Below, piece by piece: positions 1 through 7,950 of a DNA stretch of 33,405 nt; within the stretch, counting starts at the first letter, position 1; each line of letters begins with the position of its first letter. Source of the DNA: Akkermansia muciniphila (GTDB taxonomy: Bacteria; Verrucomicrobiota; Verrucomicrobiia; Verrucomicrobiales; Akkermansiaceae); assembly GCA_945860285.1 (NCBI GenBank), contig CAMAQB010000037.1:1-33405 (forward strand), in the 5' to 3' direction. The notes under the pieces are model-generated. The model was not told where the DNA came from. It saw nothing but the letters and a program-made list of their open reading frames with translations, and did no database searches. The position numbers were made by a program, and so were the translations under genes.

Positions 1-1064
1 AGGGTGATGATCATGCCGCATTTGCCATCGCCGATGCTTTTGCCGTCGAGGGCAAGGCTGCGGGGTAGTAGACCGGAGTTGGCTTGGAGCCATGCGGTGA
101 GGGCTTCGGAGTAGGCTTGGGGATCGATGAGGTTGAGTAGGTCGTTGAGGGCATCGTAGCCGGGCATTTTGAGGCGTCCGCTTGTTTTATGGCGGACTTT
201 TAGGCCTATGGCTTCGCGTTGTTTTTGGTCGAGTTTTGCAACTTTGCGCCAGATGTTGCGCATGTCGCGCCCGCCCATGAGTAGGCCGAGGGCAACGAGG
301 GTGAGCATGGCGGTGAATGGATGGCGGCGGCTTTGCGCTCGACGGGGATCGGGCACTTCTTCGAAGGCGTGGCGTAGGGTTTTGAGTTGGTTGATTTTGA
401 GTGGGCTGCGGACTCCTGCGCCAGCGGTTAGGGCGGCTTCGCAGACGCCGGGTAATTGGGGGGCGCACATGAGCTTATAGGCTTGTGGGTGGAGGGGTTT
501 AAGCCAGAGTTTTTTGGGGCGCTGATTGGGCAGATAGTAGTCGGTGTGGTCTTGGGAAAAGCCTTGGGTGTCGCCGATGTATGTCCAGTTAGTGGCTCGA
601 TAAACTGTGCCAGCGTGTAGTTCTGGATCACTAAAACTTTCGGCTAAAAGTGGGCGATAGCCGTGTTGGGCGTGCCATTGTGCTGGTAGTTCGCGCAGGG
701 CGAGGCCGAGGCATTGTGAGGCGAGATTGGGACGCCGAGATTTTTCTGGCACAAGGAAACGGCGTAACTGGACGACGAGTTTAAGCCGTTGCGAGCGGGT
801 GACGGGATCCCAGCCGATGATTGTATCGCGATCTTTGAGATGCCAAGCGGCAGCGCACCAAATGAGCACGGCGACGACTTGTCCGCCCTCGAGCACGAAC
901 TGGCAGAGTCGATCTCCGGCCTCGCGACCCGCGCCAAGGAAGTGTTCTTCATCGAGCATCTGATGGGCGATTTCCCAATCTGCGGATGTAAGTGCTTGTT
1001 TGATTTCAAGTAATCCGCGGTCCGAGTGGGCCGCGCCTGTTTGGAAGTCGTGCTTGTGGATCAC
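1..1064 (-). CDS. DUF4338 (DruA-like)-ISAs1 transposase fusion, 3' end beyond window
   Basis: Seen: an uninterrupted minus-strand frame of 354 codons from GTG 1064 to the window edge, so the C-terminus is missing. GTG is preceded by AGGA at 1076-1073, eight bases upstream; an in-frame TGA lies at 1070-1068, which fixes the start. Residues about 20-190 match the DUF4338 pattern found in DruA of the Druantia defence system (LCQFVLEGGQVVAVLIWCAA, HLKDRDTIIGWD, NLAS, HGYRPLLAESF, GTVYRATNWTYIGDTQGFS). Residues about 225-354 match the start of ISAs1/H-repeat transposases: EEVPDPRRAQSRRHPF, then ALDGKSIGD, whose Asp340 would be the first DDE residue. Known: DDE transposases cut and join IS ends; the role of DUF4338 is not established. 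Inference: this is an IS transposase with a DruA-like N-terminal module. It is intact as far as visible. Domain assignment is from pattern recognition only. Confidence 0.82.
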   Translation of the reverse strand, partial: MIHKHDFQTGAAHSDRGLLEIKQALTSADWEIAHQMLDEEHFLGAGREAGDRLCQFVLEGGQVVAVLIWCAAAWHLKDRDTIIGWDPVTRSQRLKLVVQLRRFLVPEKSRRPNLASQCLGLALRELPAQWHAQHGYRPLLAESFSDPELHAGTVYRATNWTYIGDTQGFSQDHTDYYLPNQRPKKLWLKPLHPQAYKLMCAPQLPGVCEAALTAGAGVRSPLKINQLKTLRHAFEEVPDPRRAQSRRHPFTAMLTLVALGLLMGGRDMRNIWRKVAKLDQKQREAIGLKVRHKTSGRLKMPGYDALNDLLNLIDPQAYSEALTAWLQANSGLLPRSLALDGKSIGDGKCGMIIT

Positions 1065-1183
1065 AAGTCAAATCCTGCATTTTTGGAGCCTTTTGTCTAG
1101 GATTATTTTAATAGCTTCTGTAAAAAGGCTTTGTGAGGATCAAGCCAATCGCCCTGCCGGATTTGAAGTGAAAGAATTTTTAC

Positions 1184-1231
1184 ACTTCCCATCCGGCTGC
1201 CGATCCGCTAAGTGCCATTCAAGCGATGAAC
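1184..1231 (+). repeat. Copy 1 of a 49-bp intergenic box
   Basis: Contains TTCCATCCGGCTGCCGATCC near its left end. About 42 of 49 positions match 7047-7094. Both copies lie 110-180 bases upstream of a copy of the pyrimidine-rich repeat, so the two may be parts of a longer composite element. Confidence 0.7.
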
Positions 1232-1367
1232 GATAGCATCACATTCAACACCGCTTATCACGTAGAAGCGGCATTGATCACCCGAGCCCCCGGCGGTGGC
1301 GATTCTCTTTTGCGCTCGAAATTGACAGCGGCAAGCCCTCGCCCTAGGGAGCCGCGCCCGGGAAACT

Positions 1368-1447
1368 CATTTCTCCTCTTTTCCCGGCTCTTCAAACCTC
1401 CCGTTTTTTTTCCCAGGCACATCAAACCTAACGAAAAATTCCAGCAA
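1368..1447 (+). repeat. Dispersed pyrimidine-rich repeat, copy R1
   Basis: Pyrimidine-rich ~80-bp block made of two similar halves: TTTTCCCGGCTCTTCAAACC, then about 30 bases later TTTTCCCAGGCACATCAAAC, followed by CTAACGAAAAATTCCAGCAA. The second half and tail recur at 7171, 8538, 10421 and 12448 in the same orientation. This copy ends directly at the ribosome-binding region of the DUF1592 gene. Confidence 0.8.
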
Positions 1448-1464
1448 TGGAAGGAAATTCCGGC

Positions 1465-4400
1465 GTGAACAATATGCTGCGATCCTCGATCTTTCCAGCA
1501 CTCATCTCGATGAGCGCGTCGGCGGTGTTCGCCGATCCGTTTCAGCTGTCCATTCAGCCACTGCTGAAAGAATATTGCGTCACCTGCCACTCCACGGAGA
1601 AGCAGAAGGGCGATCTCGATCTGGAGCGTTTTACCTCGCTCGATCTAGTGAAGCGCGATCCCGGAGTGTGGGAGCATGCGCTGGATCAGATCCGCGACAA
1701 GGAGATGCCGCCAAAGGGCAAGCCCAAGCCTTCGCCCGAGCAAATGAAGCTGATCACGGACTGGATGCAGGGCACGCTAGACGAAGTCGCGCTCGCGAAT
1801 GCGGGCGATCCGGGACCGGTGGTGATCCGGCGCTTGTCGAACATGGAATACACCTACACGCTGCGCGACCTCACGGGCGTGGTGTCGCTCGATCCGGCCA
1901 AGGAATTTCCCGTCGATGGTGCTGCCGGTGAGGGTTTCACGAATGCCGGCGCGGCGCTGGTGATGTCGCCGGCTCTGCTGACCAAGTATCTCGACGCGGC
2001 CAAGGAGATTGCCAGTCACGCGGTGCTTACGCGGGAAGGAATTCATTTTTCGCCGGGCACAACATCGCGTGATTGGACGGATGAAACGCTGGCGAAGATT
2101 CGCAGCTTCTACACGCGCCACACGGTGACGGGAGGTGGATCGCAGGTGACGCAACAGGGCATCAATCCCGATGTCGCGACCAGTGCGGGCCGCCTGCCCG
2201 TCGAAAAGTATCTCGATGCCTTGCAGGGCAGATCCAACGGCGACGGCCTGAATGCCAGATACCTCGACACGCTGCGCAAAGCGTTCGCGGATACGAGGTC
2301 CTCGCTCGTGCTCGACACTCTGCGCGCCAAGTTCCGGGCCGGCACGCTCAGGGTGGAGGACATCGAGACCTGGCAGCAGTCGCTTTGGCGGTTCACAAGC
2401 GTGGGGCACATCGGCAAGAATGGCGGCCCAAAGGCTTGGCAGGAACCGATGGCACCGCTTGCAACGCGGCAGGAAATGCGTGTGAAGCCCGGCACACCCA
2501 CCGATGGCGGCGACGTGACTTTCTATCTCTCCACCACCGACGCGGGCGACGGCACGGAGAACGATCTCGCCGTGTGGGAGAATGCGCGACTGGTGGCTCC
2601 AAGACGTGCGGATTTTCCGTTGAAGGATGTGCGCGCGCACATGCAGCAATTGGCAAAGCGGCGCGAGACCGTGAGCGCGAGCGTGGTGAAATGCCTCGCG
2701 GCAGCAGATGAGGTGGAGCGTTCCATCGAGCGCGCCGACATCGCCAAGCTCGCGCAGAAACATGGCGTGCAGCCGGATTTGCTTGCGGCATGGCTAGATT
2801 ACCTCGGTATGGAATCTTCCGACGAAGTAAAGCTCGGACAACTGCTCACCATAAAGATGGAAAGCACGCCTGAATACAACTTCATCAAAGGCTGGACCGA
2901 AGAAAACGCACTCAGCGTGCTCGCCAATTCATCGGATGCCACGGTGCGTATTCCGGGCGCGATGAAGGGCCATAGCATCGCAACTCATCCGTCGCCAAAG
3001 CTCGCGTCGGTCATCGCGTGGCGGAGTCCGGTGAGCGGGACGCTGCGCATCAGTGGCAGCGTGCAGGATGCACATACCGAGTGCGGCAATGGCGTGACGT
3101 GGTCTGTGGAGTTTCGTCGCGGAAAAACGCGCAACGTTCTCGCCAGCGGAGTAAGCACGGGCACTGCGGTCATCGACATGGGACACCATGAAAACATCCG
3201 CGTGCTGCCCGGCGATGCCATCGCGGTGGTGATCGGTCCGCGCGATGGCGAACACACGTGCGACCTCACAGCGATCGATCTCGTGCTGAACGACGGCACG
3301 ACAGAGTGGAGCCTCGCAAAAGACATTTCGCCCGACATCCTCGCCGGCAATCCTCACGCCGACAGCCACGGAAACAAGGACGTTTGGTACTTTTCCGGAG
3401 AGCCGGCCCAAAACGACATCGCACTGAATATTCCGGCTGGTTCCTTGCTCGATTTATGGCGCAATACGTCGGATGTCGGCGAACGCGAGCGCCTCGCAGC
3501 ACAGATCCAGCAACTCCTCCAGCGCGACCTCGCCACGGTCGCCAAGGACTCACCGGACCACGCCATGCATTCAAAACTGCTCTCATTCAACGGGCCGCTG
3601 CTGGCCGCCTCCCTTCGATCGGTGAAGTTGCAGGACGAAGATGGTTCGCCATCGCCTTATGGCGTGGAGCGCGGCCTGTTCACCGGGGCGGATCTCAACG
3701 TGCAGGCGCCTTCTTTAATCGAAGTGCGACTGCCTGCCTCGCTCGTGGATGGCGCGGAGTTTGTCGTGACCGGCATGCTGCGCTCCGCGGAAGGCAGCGT
3801 GCAGATGCAAGTGCTCACGACCAAGCCGGAGAAACTTTCCGGAATCGTGGCGAGCAGGGCGGAAACGGCGCAGGCCACTGGTCTGTGGTCCGACAACAAC
3901 CTGCGCACGCAATACAGCACGCCGGTGATCGTGAATGACGGCAGCGCGGTGCGTGGTCGTTTTGAAGCGGCTTTCGACGAGTTCCGCGCGCTGTTCCCGG
4001 TCGCGCTGTGTTACACGAAAATCGTGCCCGTGGATGAGGTGGTGACGCTGACCTTGTTCTATCGCGAGGACGAGCACCTGAAGCGCCTGATGCTCGACGA
4101 GGCGCAGAGCGCCGAACTCGACCGTCTGTGGGACGAACTGCGGTTTGTCAGCGAGGCGCCGCTCAAGCAGGTCGATGTATTTGAGCAGCTCTGGCAGTTT
4201 GCCACCCAGGATGCGAAACCTGAGGCCTTCGAACCGATGCGCGAGCCGATCATGCGCGGTGCGGAGGTTTTCAAGAAACAGCAGATCGAGGCCGAGCCGA
4301 AACATGTGCAGGCCGTGCTCGATTTCGCCATGCAGGCCTGGCGGCGGCCGCTGAACGACCCCGAGCAATCCGAGTTGCGCGCCCTTTACCAAAAGCTCCG

Positions 4401-5547
4401 CCAGCAGGATCTCCCTCACGCCTCCGCCGTGCGCATGCTGCTCGCCCGTGTGCTGGTGACACCGGCGTTTCTGTATCGCGGCGAGAAAGCTGCTCCGGGC
4501 CCGAAAGCAGCGCCGGTGAACGATTGGGAACTCGCCACGCGCTTGAGTTATTTCCTGTGGTCTTCCGCTCCCGATGCCGAACTGCGCGATCTCGCGGCCT
4601 CAGGGAAATTGCGCGATCCCGACGTGCTCACCGCACAGGCCCGCCGCATGATGAAGGACGCGCGCATTCGCCGCCTCGCGACCGAATTCGGCTGCCAGTG
4701 GCTGCACGTGCGCGAAGTCGAGACGCTCGATGAAAAGAGCGAGCGGCATTTCCCCACCTTCGTCGGATTGCGCGCCGACATGCAGGAGGAGGCGGTGCGT
4801 TTCTTCATGGATCTGTTCCAGGCCGATCGCTCCGTGCTCTCGCTGCTCGCGGCTGATTACAGCTTCGTCAATGGCCCGCTGGCGAAGCACTATGGATTCG
4901 CATCGAAAGGCGAGGACTGGCAGCGCGTGGATGGCTTGCGGGCGCAGGGCCGCGGCGGCGTGCTCGGTTTCGCGGCCACACTGGCGAAGCAGGCCGGAGC
5001 ATCGCGCACCAGCCCGATCCTGCGCGGGAACTGGCTCAGCGAAGTGGTGCTCGGTGAAAAGCTGCCGCGACCTCCAAAAGGTGTGCCGGTCCTCCCGGAG
5101 GAAGCGCCTGCGGGGCTCACCGAGAGACAGCTGACCGAGCGCCACAGCAGCGATCCCAAGTGCGCCGGATGCCATCAGCGAATCGATCCATTCGGCTTTG
5201 CGCTCGAAGGCTTCGATGCCATCGGCCGCGTCCGCAAACTGGATGCGGCCGGCCTCGTCATCGACACACACACGACGCTCGCCAACGGCACGCCCATCGA
5301 CGGCCTCGATGGCCTGCGCACTTATCTCGTCAGCACCCGGGGCGACGATTTTATCCGCCAGTTCTGCCGCAAACTCCTCGGCTACGCTCTGGGTCGTAGC
5401 GTGCAGCTTTCCGACAAACCGCTGATCGAAACCATGCTCGCCCAGCTCAAGGCCAACGAATATCGCGTCAGCACCGCGATGGAACTGATTGTCAACAGCC
5501 CGCAGTTGCGCGAAGTTCGCGGTCGGGATTTTATCACCAACCACTGA
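1465..5547 (+). CDS. DUF1587/DUF1595/DUF1592/DUF1588/DUF1585 cytochrome-like exported protein
   Basis: Exported PVC-type protein of about 1360 residues; the biochemical role of the family is not established. GTG 1465 is chosen because GGAAGGA (1449-1455) sits nine bases upstream; ATG 1474 is possible and ATG 1447 overlaps that site. A Sec-like leader (LRSSIFPALISMSASAVFA) is followed by heme-binding-type CVTCH (DNA 1576-1590). Then come DUF1587 (about residues 125-190, NMEYTYTLRDLTG), DUF1595 (about 950-1005, AWRRPLNDPEQ), DUF1592 (about 1010-1130, LATRLSYFLWSSAPD), DUF1588 with a second motif CAGCH (DNA 5161-5175) and C-terminal DUF1585. A segment of several hundred residues between DUF1587 and DUF1595, with beta-rich stretches around residues 510-640, makes it longer than the usual 800-1000. 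The stop lies five bases before the DUF1552 gene, so the two form an operon. Family call is firm; substrate unknown. Confidence 0.93.
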   Translation: MNNMLRSSIFPALISMSASAVFADPFQLSIQPLLKEYCVTCHSTEKQKGDLDLERFTSLDLVKRDPGVWEHALDQIRDKEMPPKGKPKPSPEQMKLITDWMQGTLDEVALANAGDPGPVVIRRLSNMEYTYTLRDLTGVVSLDPAKEFPVDGAAGEGFTNAGAALVMSPALLTKYLDAAKEIASHAVLTREGIHFSPGTTSRDWTDETLAKIRSFYTRHTVTGGGSQVTQQGINPDVATSAGRLPVEKYLDALQGRSNGDGLNARYLDTLRKAFADTRSSLVLDTLRAKFRAGTLRVEDIETWQQSLWRFTSVGHIGKNGGPKAWQEPMAPLATRQEMRVKPGTPTDGGDVTFYLSTTDAGDGTENDLAVWENARLVAPRRADFPLKDVRAHMQQLAKRRETVSASVVKCLAAADEVERSIERADIAKLAQKHGVQPDLLAAWLDYLGMESSDEVKLGQLLTIKMESTPEYNFIKGWTEENALSVLANSSDATVRIPGAMKGHSIATHPSPKLASVIAWRSPVSGTLRISGSVQDAHTECGNGVTWSVEFRRGKTRNVLASGVSTGTAVIDMGHHENIRVLPGDAIAVVIGPRDGEHTCDLTAIDLVLNDGTTEWSLAKDISPDILAGNPHADSHGNKDVWYFSGEPAQNDIALNIPAGSLLDLWRNTSDVGERERLAAQIQQLLQRDLATVAKDSPDHAMHSKLLSFNGPLLAASLRSVKLQDEDGSPSPYGVERGLFTGADLNVQAPSLIEVRLPASLVDGAEFVVTGMLRSAEGSVQMQVLTTKPEKLSGIVASRAETAQATGLWSDNNLRTQYSTPVIVNDGSAVRGRFEAAFDEFRALFPVALCYTKIVPVDEVVTLTLFYREDEHLKRLMLDEAQSAELDRLWDELRFVSEAPLKQVDVFEQLWQFATQDAKPEAFEPMREPIMRGAEVFKKQQIEAEPKHVQAVLDFAMQAWRRPLNDPEQSELRALYQKLRQQDLPHASAVRMLLARVLVTPAFLYRGEKAAPGPKAAPVNDWELATRLSYFLWSSAPDAELRDLAASGKLRDPDVLTAQARRMMKDARIRRLATEFGCQWLHVREVETLDEKSERHFPTFVGLRADMQEEAVRFFMDLFQADRSVLSLLAADYSFVNGPLAKHYGFASKGEDWQRVDGLRAQGRGGVLGFAATLAKQAGASRTSPILRGNWLSEVVLGEKLPRPPKGVPVLPEEAPAGLTERQLTERHSSDPKCAGCHQRIDPFGFALEGFDAIGRVRKLDAAGLVIDTHTTLANGTPIDGLDGLRTYLVSTRGDDFIRQFCRKLLGYALGRSVQLSDKPLIETMLAQLKANEYRVSTAMELIVNSPQLREVRGRDFITNH

Positions 5548-5552
5548 ATCCT

Positions 5553-6884
5553 ATGAACAACCACCGTTTCACCCGTCGTGCCTTTCTGCGAGGAGTCGGC
5601 GTAACCATGGCCCTGCCGTGGTTGGAGTCCTTCAATGTGTGGGGCGATGAACCGCTGCGCGACAAACCAGCCAGCGAAGCGCCGGTGCGACTGGCGGTAT
5701 TGTTTTCGGGCAATGGTTTTCATTCCAGGGAATGGTGGGCGAAGGGAGAGGGTCGGACGATGGAGCTGGGCCAGGTGCTCGCACCGCTGCAGGACTTTCG
5801 CGAGAAGATGATCTTCGTGCGCGGACTGTATCACGAGGAGGCGCGGAAAGGGAACATCCACAGCTCGCAAACGGGCAATCTGCTCTCGGGCGCACCGATT
5901 GCGTCGGGCGGCGAGATCCGCTCAGGCACGAGCTTCGATCAGGTGCTGGCGCAGACGTATGGGCGTTCCACGAAAGTGCCGAGCCTCGTGCTCGGCTGCG
6001 AGCGGTCGAATCCCTCGGTGCACAAGAACTACTCAATGCTCTACAGCTCGCACATTTCGTGGAGTTCGCCGACGACCCCGACGCCGCTGGAACTCTACCC
6101 CGCGCTGGCCTTCGACCGGCTCTTCAAGGACGACGCGGCACCCGGCGACAAGAGCGTGCTCGATGCCGTGCTCGCCGATGCGCAGGACCTGCGGCGCGGC
6201 ATCAGCAGCAGCGATCAGCGCAAGCTTGACGAGTATCTCGACAGCGTGCGCGAGGTGGAAAAGCGCATCGAAAACGCGGGCCTGCGCGGAGAATTGCAAG
6301 GTTGGCGGCCCACGCTCGACAAGCCGAACATCCGGCGCCCCGCCGAGGGCATCCCGCAGGACATCGGCGAGCACATGCGGCTGATGTGCGACATCCTCGC
6401 GCTCGGCTTCCAGACCGACACCACGCGCATCACCACGCTGAAGTTGAACAACGATCACAGCGCACTGCGTTTCCCGAATCTCCCGAGCGTGCAGCAGGTC
6501 GGCCACGGCATCGACTACATGATTCACCACCTGCTCAGCCACAGTGACGGAGATGACTGGCTGAAAGTGAATCAGTTTTTCATCGAGCAGCTTGCCTACC
6601 TCGCGCGCAAGCTCGACTCCATCCAGGAAGGCCCGCGCACGCTGCTCGACAACACCATGCTGCTCCATTGCTCGAGCATGATGGCCGGAGCGAAGCACGA
6701 CAACGACCAGCTTCCGGTCCTCGTCCTCGGCGGTGCCGGTGGCCGCCTCAAAAGCGGTCGCGTGATCGACTACAAGGACAAACCCGAGCGCCAGCTCTGC
6801 CGCCTCTTCCTGTCGATGATGGACAAGATGGACGTGCGCCCTAAGACCTTCGGCGACGCGAAACAGATGCTGGAGGAAATCTGA
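5553..6884 (+). CDS. DUF1552 protein with Tat leader
   Basis: 443 residues, the normal size for DUF1552. The N-terminus MNNHRFTRRAFLRGVGVTMA is a twin-arginine-type leader (RR at residues 8-9), so export in a folded state is expected. Family-like segments include LFSGNGFHSREWW, GLYHEEARKGNIHSSQTGNL and the C-terminal LVLGGAGGRLKSGR. DUF1552 genes usually directly follow DUF1592 genes, as here with a five-base gap, which suggests the two products work together in the periplasm. The enzymatic activity is unknown; these proteins are often compared with the DUF1501/sulfatase-like group, but no catalytic residues can be named from the sequence. Confidence 0.93.
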   Translation: MNNHRFTRRAFLRGVGVTMALPWLESFNVWGDEPLRDKPASEAPVRLAVLFSGNGFHSREWWAKGEGRTMELGQVLAPLQDFREKMIFVRGLYHEEARKGNIHSSQTGNLLSGAPIASGGEIRSGTSFDQVLAQTYGRSTKVPSLVLGCERSNPSVHKNYSMLYSSHISWSSPTTPTPLELYPALAFDRLFKDDAAPGDKSVLDAVLADAQDLRRGISSSDQRKLDEYLDSVREVEKRIENAGLRGELQGWRPTLDKPNIRRPAEGIPQDIGEHMRLMCDILALGFQTDTTRITTLKLNNDHSALRFPNLPSVQQVGHGIDYMIHHLLSHSDGDDWLKVNQFFIEQLAYLARKLDSIQEGPRTLLDNTMLLHCSSMMAGAKHDNDQLPVLVLGGAGGRLKSGRVIDYKDKPERQLCRLFLSMMDKMDVRPKTFGDAKQMLEEI

Positions 6885-6914
6885 TCACGGCGCATCCGCC
6901 GTCGGTAGCGCGGC

Positions 6915-7004
6915 TTAGTGGTTGAACACGAACCCTTTGGAGTTCATGAACGACCACAGCACGTCCTCGATCGCGGCACGGCGCGATTCGCCTTCCCTGG
7001 TGAA
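6915..7004 (-). pseudogene. C-terminal remnant of a DUF1549/DUF1553-type gene
   Basis: Minus-strand codons from about 7004 to a TAA at 6917-6915 read ...RRAA followed by AIEDVLWSFMNSKGFVFNH and stop. This is the characteristic tail of PVC DUF1549/DUF1553 proteins (AIEDxLWxxxNSKEFxFNH). Upstream, the similarity stops near 7004 and the frame closes at a TAA about 13 codons further (7041-7043), so only about 29 codons of the old gene survive. The break lies shortly before the 49-bp box at 7047. Recognised from family motif memory, not from a search. Confidence 0.7.
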
Positions 7005-7046
7005 TGGAGTACATGCGACTTCGCATGGAAAAAGAGAGAATTACTC

Positions 7047-7094
7047 ACTTCCCTTCCGGCTGCCGATCCGCTATAGGCCATTCAGGTGATGAGC
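7047..7094 (+). repeat. Copy 2 of the 49-bp intergenic box
   Basis: Matches 1184-1231 at about 42 of 49 positions, including the shared core TCCGGCTGCCGATCCGCTA. As at the first site, a copy of the pyrimidine-rich repeat follows about 80-120 bases downstream. Confidence 0.7.
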
Positions 7095-7170
7095 GTAATC
7101 CACACATTTCCCGTCGCTTTTCACGCAGAACCGGCTTCGGTCGCAAAAGCCCGCGACGTTGCCATTCATC

Positions 7171-7250
7171 ACCACACTTCTCCCCACCTCACGAACCTCT
7201 TATTCTTTCTCCCAAGCACATCACCCCTACAAGTAAATTCCTAACAATCA
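7171..7250 (+). repeat. Dispersed pyrimidine-rich repeat, copy R2
   Basis: Same two-half structure: CTTCTCCCCACCTCACGAAC then TTCTTTCTCCCAAGCACATC with tail CCCCTACAAGTAAATTCCTA. It lies between the converging 3' ends of the DUF1552 gene and hicB, so it cannot be a promoter for either. Confidence 0.75.
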
Positions 7251-7355
7251 CAAGAGGTTAAGTCAAAAAGCTTCGTCGGGGCGCGGGCCGCATATTGGGC
7301 ATCGGGCAAATGTTCTATTTCTATCTCATGCCTCTGGCGCAGCGGTCTTAACCAT

Positions 7356-7745
7356 TCACAACGCCTCGAGAGCGATCCGGGCGATGAAGCCGGAGCGGGA
7401 TTCGCCGTTTTTATCAGCAGCTGCATCGATGCGACGGAGAACGCGCTCGGGGAGGGAGATGTTCAGGCGCTTGGCTTTTCCGGAGAGGGCGGCGAGATCC
7501 ACCGAGGCGATTGCTCAGATCATACCAGCATAATCGGGGTTGGCGGCGTGGATTTCGATACCCTGAGGAGCAGGAATTTTCTCTCCAGCATCCAGCAAGC
7601 CCTCGATGTGAAAAGCCACTGCTTCTGAGGCATTGGCTATGGCCTCATCCAAGGTGTCTCCCGCGCTGAAGCATCCGGGAAGGTCGGTAATTTGAACACC
7701 ATAGGCTTTGCCGCGTTCGTGTTCGATGGCGATGGGATAGTTCAT
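7356..7745 (-). pseudogene. hicB: HicB-like antitoxin gene broken by an in-frame TGA
   Basis: The frame from ATG 7745 encodes a HicB-type partial RNase H fold (ITDLPGCFSAGDTLDEAIAN, then EAVAFHIEGLLDAGE, IPAPQ). At 7517-7515 a TGA stops it after 76 residues (...PDYAGMI). Without any frame change the same frame continues with AIASVDLAALSGKAKRLNIS and LPERVLRRIDAAADKNGESR to a TGA at 7358-7356: the ribbon-helix-helix DNA-binding tail of HicB. Read through, the product would have about 129 residues, normal for HicB. The stop sits where HicB proteins commonly have Trp (MIWAI), so a TGG-to-TGA change is the simplest explanation. HicB normally neutralises HicA and represses the operon; the truncated form lacks the DNA-binding part. 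The start overlaps the hicA stop as ATGA. Confidence 0.8.
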
Positions 7746-7930
7746 GGTTTATTGATTCCTGCCGATTTGAGGATGGCCCATGCGATCCCGATCGGCAGGT
7801 CTTTTTACGGGTGCGGAACAGTGACGACACCGGATTTAAGTGGGTGCTTGAATTGGTGATGGCTTCCCTTGGTTCGGGTCTCATGCCATCCATCCTTTTT
7901 CAAGAGCCTAATGATTTCTCGGCTTCTCAT
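7742..7930 (-). pseudogene. hicA: HicA-like mRNA interferase gene broken by an in-frame TAA
   Basis: From ATG 7930 the frame reads MRSREIIRLLKKDGWHETRT then KGSHHQFKHP and VVTVPHP, the HicA dsRBD-like fold with its catalytic-histidine motif GSHHQF. Codon 42 (7807-7805) is TAA, after which the same frame continues KDLPIGIAWAILKSAGINKP to a TGA at 7744-7742. Family members read PHPKKDLPIG here, so AAA-to-TAA is the simplest change. The full frame is 62 residues, the usual HicA length. HicA cleaves mRNA when not bound by HicB; this copy would yield only 41 residues and is probably inactive. No Shine-Dalgarno sequence precedes ATG, and the candidate -10 box is so close that the transcript could be nearly leaderless. 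Confidence 0.8.
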
Positions 7931-7950
7931 CGTGTGTAATTATACACACG
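7931..7950 (-). promoter_or_regulatory. hicAB operator palindrome overlapping the -10 box
   Basis: Perfect inverted repeat with arms CGTGTGTA and TACACACG and a 4-bp spacer ATTA. Read on the minus strand its centre contains TATAAT (7944-7939), a consensus -10 box; TTGCTA at 7965-7960 is a weak -35 candidate with a short 15-bp spacer. The palindrome abuts the hicA start. Autorepression by the HicB ribbon-helix-helix domain at such a site is typical for hicAB; binding here is inferred. Confidence 0.6.

Larger units (their letters stand above)
1065..1464. other. Intergenic region: IS flank, 49-bp box and repeat copy R1
   Basis: About 400 bases without a convincing gene between the divergently placed transposase and the DUF1592 gene. 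It holds a CCCTG at 1152-1156 that could be the outer end of the IS (read inward CAGGGCGATTGG, like ISAs1-family termini), a 49-bp box at 1184-1231 that recurs at 7047-7094, and copy R1 of the dispersed pyrimidine-rich repeat (1368-1447). Short open frames here have no recognisable protein. Confidence 0.6.
6885..7355. other. Intergenic region with gene remnant, 49-bp box and repeat R2
   Basis: About 470 bases between the DUF1552 stop and the end of the hicB pseudogene. It contains the DUF1549-type tail (6915-7004), the second 49-bp box (7047-7094) and repeat R2 (7171-7250). No intact gene is seen. No clear hairpin terminator was found after the DUF1552 stop. Confidence 0.6.
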
